Below, piece by piece: positions 1 through 8,181 of a DNA stretch of 12,858 nucleotides; position 1 is the stretch's first letter; each line of letters opens with the position of its first letter. Source of the stretch: Funneliformis mosseae (Eukaryota; Glomeromycota; Glomeromycetes; Glomerales; Glomeraceae); the NCBI GenBank assembly GCA_910592005.1, contig CAJVPP010003009.1, forward strand, positions 1 through 12,858, in the 5' to 3' direction. Below the pieces are notes generated by a model. The model did no database searches, was not told the origin of the DNA, and worked only from the letters and a program-made list of their open reading frames with translations. The translations under genes and the position numbers were made by a program.

Positions 1-35
1 GAGAAATAAAATATAAAATACAACACAACGAATCA

Positions 36-43
36 CGCGCCAC
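36..43 (+). repeat. CGCGCCAC motif, copy 1
   Basis: First of five exact copies of the same GC-rich 8-mer. The context is TCACGCGCCACTAAC. An AATAAAATATAAAATA-type stretch lies about 15-30 bp upstream. The function is unknown. Confidence 0.6.
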
Positions 44-321
44 TAACGAAATTCCTGTTCCCCTTGCTGGGCAATACTTACTGTAGCTTTGTTACAGAAT
101 CCTGAGTTGGGATGAACTATAGGCGAGTGATATTAACGAGAGCGCACTCATCGTGAAACGCGTATGCAACGACAACAGGTGATAAGAACATTTATTTACT
201 TTTTTACTCTTTATTTATCTATTTATTTATCATATTATTTTTTTAAAGTATATACCTTAACAATATTCTTTTTTTTCTGTATTTTAACAAAAAAAATAAA
301 AGGAAATTCTTTAATTCATAA

Positions 322-329
322 CGCGCCAC
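322..329 (+). repeat. CGCGCCAC motif, copy 2
   Basis: Exact copy on the plus strand, in the context ATAACGCGCCACCCATC. It follows an A-rich AATAAAAGG stretch by about 20 bp, much like copy 1. Confidence 0.6.
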
Positions 330-564
330 CCATCAACCCTTGTGTTCCCTCGGCATTAAGTACAAGGGGGTGGGGAACTAAAATTCGGAATGACTTGAGC
401 AGATTAACGCCGATTTTATGTAAAATGATGTAACTTTATTTAAAACTGGATCCGAATCTTGAAAATGAAAAACATATGATTTATTTGTGACATTTAAATT
501 GACATTTATAACCAAAACTCATGCATTACACCGATTACACCTTATTTTTTTTAATAAAAAACCA

Positions 565-572
565 CGCGCCAC
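565..572 (+). repeat. CGCGCCAC motif, copy 3
   Basis: Exact copy on the plus strand. It shares the longer context CACGCGCCACTA with copy 1 (CACGCGCCACTAA) and follows TTTTTTTTAATAAAAAAC directly. Confidence 0.6.
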
Positions 573-880
573 TAGGTAATTTTGTACCTGAAATCTTTTT
601 TTATTAAAAAAAAAGTTCTTGTTTCCTTTCCTTGGAAACTTGCAATAATGTGTGGGGAGTTAACAATAACAGATGCAATCCGGACTTTACCTATGCAATG
701 TCAAATTAATCCGATTCATCAATTGGTGGTAAAGAGATGTGATCACATTATGCATATAGAATGAAAAATTATCAGATTTTTTTTTTTTTTTTTTTTTTCT
801 TTCATTTTTTTTGTTTTATTTGTTTTATTTATCGTTGAACGCGAATTAAACTTTATTGGGATCTTGGGGGCTTTGCATGA

Positions 881-891
881 TTTTTTTTTTC

Positions 892-921
<30 letters not shown>
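881..921. repeat. Poly-T followed directly by poly-A (fold-back)
   Basis: T10, one C, T10 (881-901) run straight into A20 (902-921). The two halves are complementary apart from the C, so a single strand can fold into an A:T stem of about 19-20 bp with almost no loop. It may be slippage-derived low-complexity DNA. Assembly or sequencing error in a homopolymer is a real alternative. Confidence 0.6.
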
Positions 922-922
<1 letters not shown>

Positions 923-1478
923 GCCCACGTTACAATAACGTTAAATACGCCATTCTTCTAGAGTGACTAAAAAGGAAATGCATTGAAAAGGGAAGCAAAA
1001 AAAAAAAAAAATAAATGATAACAGCCGACATCATGAAATCGAAAGTTGATGAAAAAAAAAAAAAATTTTTATACCATTGTAGTTCATGTAGTTCATTCGA
1101 ATCTAAAAAGGTTTTACGCCGTCTTGTGTTCAAGCAGCCTCTATGGTTATGACTATTTTATTTTTTTTTAATTATTATTCTCATCATTATTTCCAACCTC
1201 CTATTCTTCCTTTTTTCTTTATTTCCTAAAAACTATTTAAAACTTTCGAACAAAGTCATATCGGGTTAAATCGGTTGTTTCCCCTGAGAACGATTCCAAC
1301 AATGCCGGGTGCTGCGGCGGACTTACTCCCTTAGCTTATATACCACTTTTAGCCAGAAGAAATATTTATATTTTTTATTTATATTTATATTTAAGCTCAT
1401 TATGTTATATGCAAGATTGTCACCATTTATAAGAAAATAACAATGATATACCTTGTATATCAAACAAAAACACGCCAT

Positions 1479-1486
1479 CGCGCCAC
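1479..1486 (+). repeat. CGCGCCAC motif, copy 4
   Basis: Exact copy on the plus strand, in the context CATCGCGCCACAAAA. A partial relative, CACGCCA, sits 8 bp upstream. Confidence 0.55.
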
Positions 1487-2823
1487 AAAATTTACTATTT
1501 ATATGAAAATTAAAATACGGAGAGTTCTTTTTTATCCGCCTTTGCTCCAAATTGGGAAGGAAAAAAAAACCGGGGGGTTGTTTTGCTGCGCGGCGCTCCA
1601 TTTGACATTGACATTTGGATTCATACATATATACTTATTAAGCTTTTTGACAATTTTAAATGAGATTGTGGCGAGAAATAGATTTTCCGATCTTCAACAA
1701 ACTATAAAAAAAAAAATCTTTTTTATCACAATAGAGAAATAGAAAAACCCAACCACTCGCATTTTGCCGATTATACAGGGATGTCCAATTTCGATTGTTT
1801 TTTTTTTTTTTTTTTGAAAGTCCAGTTTAAAAAAAAAAATTTGTTAGTTTCACAGAGTTTATAATAAAATATTACATAACGAACTTAACTTTATACAGAT
1901 ATAGTGAGGGTTATTTATTATCCATGAGCATGACGGTATCATTATGGATATGATCTTCGATGCTTATTTTGAATGACAAGTGATTGGAAAAAAAAAAAAG
2001 GCGGTAATAAATAAGTATTCATGCTAGACCATATGTCGCTAGCTTACGAAAAAAAAATATTAACAAAAGGTTGAATGATAATGCTCGGCGAATATGAGAG
2101 AAGAGAAACAAAGGACAATTGGATTTCGATTCTTTTGCTCGGATGATTGAGTAGCACAGTTGGCGGGGGTTGAAATGTAAATAAAGCGGAAACAGACAAT
2201 AGTCGATTACCTAATAATATTGACAAATTTTTATTTATTTTTTTTTTTTTTTCCACGCGCAAATTCCAACATATTTTCTCACAAAACCAAGTCAATCATG
2301 TGCAAATAACCGAAATTTTTTTTTTTTTTTTGATTATTCAGAACAATATAAATGTTCAACAATGGGTAATTATTTAAACACATTTATTTGACCAAACGGT
2401 TGATCATGAAATAACTAGTCCCAAATATGCTTACTCATAATAAAAATAGATGGTGTTCTTAAAAAAAAGATTATAAATGAAGAATAATACAATGTAACTG
2501 TTGAGAACAAAAATTTTCCATTGACCGAATGACTCTAAGCCACGCGAAGCTATTCAGATTTCCAATTAAGGGATCGCTCTCAACTTCCCCGCATTATTCC
2601 CTTGCCAAATAATAATGTTTACTCCATACAGGATGGTTGATGATACGACGGTATATTTTTAGAACCCTTGAACGAAAAGAGATCACAATGTTTTACCATT
2701 ATAAGAAGTATAGAGGCATCCTAGTTCCTTTTATGTAAATAAATCACTTTTTTTCTTTTTTTCGATTCCTTTTCCCCTTCAAAAATATTTCTGTGATTGG
2801 TGTAACGGGAATCTTGACGATCA

Positions 2824-2846
2824 AAATAATGACATCACCATTATTT
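2824..2846. repeat. Small inverted repeat
   Basis: AAATAATG and CATTATTT are 8-bp complementary arms around the 7-nt loop ACATCAC. A second small palindrome, ATGATTT-C-AAATCAT, lies at 2862-2876. Both are short and AT-rich, so chance is a likely explanation. Confidence 0.35.
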
Positions 2847-3744
2847 GTCGCAGGTGATTAAATGATTTCAAATCATCAACGTTCCAATGACTTTTTAAAT
2901 GGGAGGGTTATCGAATTTTGTTGAATTACCAAAAAACTCCCATTGATAAATGTCGTGTGTCGTACAGAACAAAAACGTGCTATTCCTTTCTATAAAATAA
3001 AATAATCATTTGATAATCATTCGCAAATAAAATGATTTACATGTGACTCAATCACCACCTACGTAATTTGATTCGCGAAAGGCATGAAAAAAAAAAATTT
3101 ATTCAAAAATAAATCTTTTGAAACGCAAAAAAAAAGAACCTTCGATCATTTTTTCAGGAAGTGATTACTTAACTCATGATAAACATCGGATTTCATTACG
3201 AATTCTCCCCCCTAAACGTTCGAAATTGAAATTCAGGTACTGTAGGGTCGTATCTGAAATTTCTGAAATTCTAAATTTAGGTTTCCTTCAATCTCATTGT
3301 TTAAATCCGAAGAGAATTTTCACAAGTCACTAAAAATTCCGGAACTCTAAAAGGGGAAATCTCATTTTAAAACAATTCGAAAATCTCAATCATTGTGGTG
3401 CGTCATTCTTCTGCCCAAGCAGAAAAGCACAATAGTTCATTGAAGAGGGATAAAAATAAACTTTGTTGCTCTTTCACATTCAAACTCATGCAAAAAAGAA
3501 CGATTTAGTTGATCTTAAAAAAAAGGATGTAAAAGAAGCAGTTTTTCAACTAAAAGCTTACTCGTGTATATCTTTTGCTTTAACAATCATCAAAACGTTA
3601 TATTTATTATATCACGATTGATATTAATTTACTTTAGAGGTAAGGATAGTAAATTTTGGGAGAACCTGATTTCGGAGAAAATCCTTAATGAGGAATGAAG
3701 AGTATATGAAACATTCATCATTCAATTGAAAAGTGATATGTGAT

Positions 3745-3930
3745 TTAATAAATGAATTGCTTCATTTGATGCAAAGAAATAAAAAATTTACCCCCCCCCT
3801 TGAATTCATCAATTCTAATCCCCATAATCGTTTTAAGGAGATGTAGCTTTAAGGGAGATGACAATTGACGCATCAAATGGCTCAGTTCATACGCTAATTT
3901 GGTTAAAATTCGGCCGAATTCGGCATTCAT
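3745..3930 (-). CDS. Small ORF, unrecognised, 61 codons
   Basis: This ATG-to-TAA frame encodes 61 residues beginning MNAEFGRILTKLAYELSH. I do not recognise it. Unlike most frames in this half it is not a translation of a homopolymer. It has a balanced composition with a possible amphipathic helix over residues 5-35 and a Gly triplet near residue 47 that comes from a short G/C run at about 3791-3798. The frame stays open for eight codons upstream of the ATG (from 3954). No splice sites, promoter or homolog could be confirmed. The first 30 bp include the perfect palindrome AATTCGGCCGAATT. It could be a chance ORF, an exon of a larger gene or a real small protein; chance is the most likely. Confidence 0.15.
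   Translation of the reverse strand: MNAEFGRILTKLAYELSHLMRQLSSPLKLHLLKTIMGIRIDEFKGGGKFFISLHQMKQFIY
3907..3920. repeat. Perfect 14-bp palindrome AATTCGGCCGAATT
   Basis: The sequence is its own reverse complement over 14 bp and is GC-rich in the centre, unusual for this background. It is followed at once by CGGCATTC, which repeats part of the arm. It may be a dimeric protein-binding site or chance. Confidence 0.4.
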
Positions 3931-4016
3931 TCGTATTTTATTGACTTTCGGCACTGGTGAAGCGATACACGTAATATGTCAACGCTTTAGATGATGGATA
4001 ATAATTTGTCGCTTGT

Positions 4017-4026
4017 ATCACGTGAT
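4017..4026. promoter_or_regulatory. Palindrome ATCACGTGAT (E-box core)
   Basis: A perfect 10-bp palindrome centred on CACGTG, the core recognised by many bHLH factors. It lies 10 bp before the CTGTGACTGTG duplication. A regulatory role is inferred only; no gene start is established nearby. A similar AATCACGTGATT occurs in the Tc1 element at 10768-10779. Confidence 0.25.
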
Positions 4027-4035
4027 CTGACGAGC

Positions 4036-4057
4036 CTGTGACTGTGCTGTGACTGTG
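4036..4057 (+). repeat. Tandem duplication of CTGTGACTGTG
   Basis: The 11-mer CTGTGACTGTG occurs twice, head to tail and without mismatch (4036-4046 and 4047-4057), followed by AC. It is a GC-balanced short tandem repeat in AT-rich surroundings. Confidence 0.65.
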
Positions 4058-4166
4058 ACATCCTCATGATTAAAATATTTATAAAAATCATAAAAATTCT
4101 AATCTTAAACATCAAACACCTATTACAGTTAGGTAATGTGGTTTAGAGTTTTCTAATTTTTTTTCG

Positions 4167-4174
4167 CGCGCCAC
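4167..4174 (+). repeat. CGCGCCAC motif, copy 5
   Basis: Exact copy on the plus strand, here within CGCGCGCCACGG directly after a T8 run. It is the last copy; none occurs to the right. Confidence 0.55.
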
Positions 4175-4248
4175 GGAACTTTCATTTTTTAAAACGTGTA
4201 TCATAAACAATTCATATTGGTAACAAACAATCGAATCACATGCATTAA

Positions 4249-4271
4249 ATGATGATTATTATTATCATCAT
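4249..4271. repeat. ATGATGAT/ATCATCAT hairpin
   Basis: Complementary 8-bp arms at 4249-4256 and 4264-4271 surround the 7-nt loop TATTATT. The trinucleotide-like sequence suggests slippage rather than function. Confidence 0.4.
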
Positions 4272-4813
4272 CAAGTTACAAGATTTATTCGAAAAATTCG
4301 TCGAAAAACAGAACAATTGGTCCATCTAACTTGTCTATATATTGTTTTACTAGATGATGATATGCTTAATTTGTATATCCCTTGAAACTTTAATGATAAA
4401 GAAAGATAACCTTACCCCGAAAATAATTTATTTATTCTATAATCTAATTTCTAATTTTAAATTAATTGATTGTTACGATACTACAATTTTTAAAAATAAA
4501 GGCACCATGTACTTTAAAGGAAGAATTAGTGGAACGATCGCACAACAATAGGCATTGTGTTTTTCATTCATACTTTTTTTTTCCTGATCATTGTCGATTC
4601 ATGTGCAACATATACTCTACAAAGACTTGAATTGAGAACTTTCTTTTTCTTTTTTTAATTAAAAAAAATATTATACGGAACTTTATAAATTTTTAGTCAT
4701 TGTAATTTGTAGAGATGTTTTTTTTTTTTTTTTTCCCTAATATAATTCGTGAATGAAAAGAATAAAGAATGCACCGTTATCATGATCATTCATTAATTAG
4801 AATAAACATTACA

Positions 4814-4817
<4 letters not shown>

Positions 4818-4847
<30 letters not shown>
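4818..4847. repeat. Poly-T run of 30
   Basis: Longest homopolymer in the window. It ends 5 bp before the palindrome at 4853-4870. Read on the minus strand it is A30, downstream of the candidate frame that ends at 4971. Its exact length in an assembly should be doubted. Confidence 0.8.
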
Positions 4848-4849
<2 letters not shown>

Positions 4850-4852
4850 CAT

Positions 4853-4870
4853 CGTATGATAAATCATACG
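4853..4870. repeat. 18-bp inverted repeat CGTATGAT-AA-ATCATACG
   Basis: Perfect 8-bp arms around an AA centre, directly beside the T30 tract. The layout resembles the CGTGAT-AA-ATCACG inverted repeat near the right end of the Tc1 element (10761-10774). It could be a terminator-like or binding structure, a remnant of a transposon end, or chance. Confidence 0.45.
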
Positions 4871-4970
4871 TGAAATATTAACAGATGAATGTAAAGATTA
4901 AAGTACAATGAACCTTTTATTAAATTAAAATTATTTTTCATTTCTTAAATACAGAATAAATTTGGTTACA

Positions 4971-5254
4971 TTACAATTCACAAAGGTTTGACCAATTATA
5001 ATAGACAAGGAGTTTTATCACTTTGTTGACCCACGTTTTATGGGAATTTGGTTTCTTGTCCTTCTGTGATAAATATAAAAGGGTTTATCTATTACAAAGA
5101 AATCGCGTAATTTTAAATACCTTACCTGTTCGAAATTTAGAAGTGATTCAATGTAAGAAGGTTCATCATGAATAAATAAAGAACAATAGAAAGAATGAAT
5201 AAATGCATTAAATATATACGCGGAACTGTATAATATTGATCTTCTTTTGAACAA
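4971..5254 (-). CDS. Candidate two-exon hypothetical gene, 5' end unresolved
   Basis: On the minus strand an open frame (5254 to 5126) ends in HDEPSYIESLLNFEQ. It meets a strong donor, CAG|GTAAGG. A 62-nt stretch then ends in TTTATCACAG, an acceptable acceptor. Joining in phase 0 gives a second exon (5063-4971) reading KDKKPNSHKTWVNKV and stopping at TAA after 30 residues. The intron size fits fungi. An AATAAA-type signal lies about 50 bp after the stop (near 4918). The frame has no ATG upstream: a TAA precedes it immediately, so an earlier exon is required, with possible acceptors at about 5244 (CAAAAG) or 5226 (TATACAG). I do not recognise the protein. It may be a real intron-containing gene or a lucky combination of splice-like signals in AT-rich DNA. 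Confidence 0.2.
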
Positions 5255-6230
5255 TTAAACAGAATATTAAAATCGTGCTCGTAAATAATTAACCAAAAAT
5301 GAGAAACAATAAGAAAGTGGGGGGAAGAAAAGTTTCATTATAAGGTCGTCTAAAAAAAAAAAAAAGGATTGATCTTTACTCAAAATGATGTAATAAAGAA
5401 TTCAATTATGTACGAGGAAAAAAAATTTCCAACCCATGCATTTTTTTGTGGCGGTTCGCAAATAATCAAAAAAAATTCTAAAACATTGACCACTTACAAC
5501 ATGGTTTCCATGTTGTAAACAATATGATGCAATACTGAATGTAAAAAGTTGATCTTCAAATTGACATTGTTCTTTTTCATTCAAAAATAAATATCACGAG
5601 ATGATCCTCACTTTTATTCTCGTTTTTGAATTTCTCTTACATACGGCTGAAACCTTTCTTTTTATCTTGGAAAATCAATTTTATTGACATAAATTGATGT
5701 GATTATATTTAAAACCTTTTTGACATTTTAAAACGAATTGTCGATCAAATTTGATGCCATTTCGTTTGTTTTACTTTTTCATGTGAAATCGAAGAAACTT
5801 CACGCGACCCTACATACAATGGACTCTTTTTAAACCAGGTTAGTGAGAAAGATTAATCACAAATGTGGCTAAATAATCATTGTTAAAATCATTGGAATGG
5901 TGTTAATGCCGATACCGATAGCTAGAAACGGCTCAGCAGGCTGATTGCAATTTATCATTAATGATTTCAAACAAGTTCAATTAGAATGATTCATTAAATA
6001 AATAAAATGAAACAACTTTCTAATTGTTGAAAATTTTTCTATCTAAAATCATTTTGACCTTCTTGTTTATAAAAATTTTTCAATATCGTCAGGTTTATTA
6101 TTATTTGATTATGATCTATGTTATAAATTTGAAAAATTGAAGTACTAAAAAAGTTACTTTATTATATTCCCCGCAAAAATACTTAATTGCTTTTTTTAAC
6201 CGTTAAAGCATCGTCTTGAAAGATCCAAAC
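5255..6230. other. Non-coding stretch with a strong hairpin; last CpG-containing part
   Basis: No recognised gene. The stretch holds an A14 run at 5352-5365, followed on the minus strand by TTTAG, which would make a textbook polypyrimidine acceptor. It also holds the hairpin at 5494-5518 with an adjoining minus-strand GTAAGT. These could belong to upstream exons of the candidate gene at 4971-5254, but no continuous frame could be built. CpG dinucleotides stop at about 6230, where composition becomes far more AT-rich. Confidence 0.4.
5494..5518. repeat. Perfect hairpin, 11-bp stem and 3-nt loop
   Basis: TTACAACATGG (5494-5504) and CCATGTTGTAA (5508-5518) are exact reverse complements around TTT. 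Mixed base composition makes this the most stable small hairpin I see in the left half. On the minus strand the end of the stem overlaps GTAAGT (5497-5492), a consensus fungal splice donor. Confidence 0.6.
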
Positions 6231-7599
6231 GTTATAAAATATATATAGAAAGAATTAAAGTATTTTTGTTCATAAATTATTAGTTAAAAAGTATAAACTC
6301 TAATTATAAATTTAAAGTGTCAGTTTTATTTAAAAATGTTTATCAATTAAAATATAATATTAATTCAAACATTAATTATTATTTTAAAATCAATATTTAA
6401 TAATATATATCAAAATCAATTTTAATTTAATATTCAAAATGCAATATAATTCTTAAAATTTTAAACTTATTATTGAATTTTTTTTTAAAAAAACCTTATA
6501 ATAAGTTTTAACTAAAAATATTTATTACAAATAATTTAAATGGTTGGTTTATTACAGTAATTAAAAATCTTTAAAAAATCATTTATTATAATAAATATTG
6601 ATTAAGAAAATATATTAAAAATTTAATTACCTATTTTTATAATTTTATGTTATTTCATAAATTATATAGATTATTTAGCAGTCAAATTTGTTTACAATAT
6701 ATTAAATTATTAGTAAAAAATAGAATATTAATTTTTATTAATAAAACAACTTATTTAATTTATTTTTCAACTATCCCTTTAATTGTTTTATCTACAATTT
6801 GCATATAATTTTATCAATTAATTACAATCATTTTTAATTATTTTAAAATATTTTAAAATATATTATTAAAAAAATTAATACTTTTATAATAAATTTTATA
6901 AATTTTTTTAAGTAAAATTAAAAAAAAAAATGTAATTAACTAGTGATCTTTTAAAAATAAATAAATTATAAATTATTATAAAAAAATTAAAAATTTAACT
7001 CATATATCTTACTATCTATCAATCTTAAAAATATAAAAATACTACTATTTAATAGGTCTTAATATAATAAAACCAAAAAATTAAATTTTATATTTTTATA
7101 ATTATTTTTTTAAAAATGCAATAATGTAATATTTTATTAAGAAAATTCAAATTCAGTAAATATCTATATGAAAATTCCAAAACAGGTATAAAAGTAAAAA
7201 AATATAAAACTACTATCTAATATTCTTCATTAATAATACAAACTTCTACTAGACTAATTAATTATTCTGTCAGATTTTGATCATAAAAATTTACTGAGTA
7301 ATTATCATTACCAAACTATATGAAGAAAAAAAGTTAGAATAACTAGTTATCACTGATCTAAAAAGAAAGACCAATAGCAATTATATTTATAAGAATTATT
7401 TAATAAAGAAATATGATCTAAGAAATTTATATTATTAGTAAATAATATATAAGAGAAGCTTTTAATTGAGAAATTTATGTTAGAGAAGGTAAAATTGTAT
7501 TTCTTTTAATATTTGGTTATATATAAAGATCTTTTTTTATTACTTATCAGCTCACATTTAGTTTTTCATTTATTAATATAAGCTTGATTTAAAATAAAA
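6231..7599. other. AT desert, no gene seen
   Basis: Extremely AT-rich DNA. I see no CpG between about 6231 and 8477. Stops are dense in all frames, and only scraps such as ITDLKRKTNSNYIYKNYL (plus, about 7345-7400) hint at decayed coding sequence, without recognisable family. Only one long homopolymer is present (A11 at 6920-6930), unlike the left half. I read this as old, mutated repeat DNA. Confidence 0.45.
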
Positions 7600-7924
7600 T
7601 TAAAAAAGAAAGAGAAAATAGAAGAAATAATAGTAGATGATTTGGTAAATAAAGTAAGTATAGTAGAAAAAGTGGTCAAACAATGTCTTTAGTAATATTA
7701 ATAAAAGAGAAGTCATATGAATTTACTTATATTGACTAAAATAAATATAAGGGTTTAAGATATTATTGATATTATTAAAGAACTTAGATTTTAAAGTATA
7801 AATGAACAGTTGTTGACTTAAGTGTGTGATGAATTTAGCAGTCAAAGACCTCAAATAATTAATAGTTACCCAGCACTTTATATTGAGTAACTGTTGTATT
7901 TGTAATAAGTAATATTATTAGTAG

Positions 7925-7951
7925 AATTTGCTAAGTTCTGTCTAGCAAATT
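7925..7951. repeat. Hairpin AATTTGCTA / TAGCAAATT
   Basis: Perfect 9-bp arms with the 9-nt loop AGTTCTGTC. The GCAAATT core recurs in the palindrome at 12805-12822, which may be coincidence. Confidence 0.45.
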
Positions 7952-8018
7952 TTATTAATTATATTCTTATTATAAATACATGTAAAGCAGTGTTATCATA
8001 AGACATTGATGGGACACT

Positions 8019-8070
8019 GATAGGATATAGATGGAACAGATAGGATATTTGGAATATAGTATAGGATAGG
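8019..8070 (+). repeat. GATAGGATAT short repeat cluster
   Basis: GATAGGATAT occurs at 8019-8028 and again 20 bp later at 8039-8048. A partial copy, ATAGGATAGG, lies at 8061-8070. It looks like a degenerate short tandem repeat of about 20 bp. Confidence 0.45.
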
Positions 8071-8181
8071 TTAAGACTTATAGCTAAAACAATAAATCTC
8101 TGAAACATCAAAAATGAACATTACTGATGTAAAGTATAGCAATACTGCAATTATAAGATCACATAATACTAAGTAACTGTT

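Larger units (their letters stand above)
1..3744. other. Non-coding, homopolymer-rich DNA with no recognised gene
   Basis: I find no frame here that resembles a known protein. Short open frames exist, but most translate into runs of Phe, Lys or Asn from poly-T and poly-A tracts, or lack an ATG. Long A/T runs include T22 at 777-798, A20 at 902-921, A15 at 997-1011, T18 at 1798-1815, T15 at 2238-2252 and T16 at 2316-2331. CpG is not depleted (about 100 in the first 3.4 kb). Four of the five CGCGCCAC copies lie here. A minus-strand GTAAGT at about 76-81 and a TTTTTTCAG-type acceptor at about 3148-3157 could belong to intron-rich genes, but I cannot assemble a convincing model. It could be intergenic, promoter or untranslated sequence. 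Confidence 0.5.
3931..4970. other. Non-coding stretch with repeats and long poly-T tracts
   Basis: No convincing coding frame is visible. The stretch contains a CACGTG-centred palindrome (4017-4026), an 11-bp tandem duplication (4036-4057), CGCGCCAC copy 5 (4167-4174), a small ATGATGAT hairpin (4249-4271), T17 at 4718-4734 and T30 at 4818-4847. The only frame of note (4354-4551, plus) is AT-driven and resembles no family I know. Confidence 0.5.
7600..8181 (-). pseudogene. Possible decayed reading frame, unrecognised
   Basis: One minus-strand frame of about 194 codons has only seven stops, in sequence where about one codon in ten should be a stop by chance. The longest open part (7914-7726) runs 63 codons and includes CWVTINYLRSLTAKFITHL. 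After one TAA the same frame stays open for about 40 more codons. The island is less AT-rich than its flanks. No start codon, motif or family is recognised. The part over 8019-8070 comes from a short tandem repeat and carries no weight. It may be the remains of a transposon gene; given how many frames were scanned, chance cannot be excluded. Confidence 0.22.

Noticed and set aside
164..433. Plus-strand open frame of 89 codons
   Set aside because: It is dominated by Phe, Tyr, Leu and Ile from T-rich sequence, has no recognised motif, and its end runs through CGCGCCAC copy 2. It reads like AT-driven noise.
743..1133. Two minus-strand open frames
   Set aside because: They are long Phe and Lys runs produced by translating poly-T and poly-A tracts; no protein-like sequence lies between them.
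1323..1742. Overlapping open frames on both strands
   Set aside because: The two frames are antisense to each other and neither shows a domain or plausible splice structure.
3118..3333. Plus-strand open frame with splice-like signals
   Set aside because: It begins at TTG rather than ATG. The TTTTTTCAG acceptor and CAG|GTACTG donor would bound a short possible exon, but no partner exon could be found.
5402..5584. Minus-strand open frame of 60 codons
   Set aside because: It begins at TTG; the nearest ATG (5580) is in another frame and stops inside the hairpin at 5494-5518. Part is a Phe-rich translation of poly-T.
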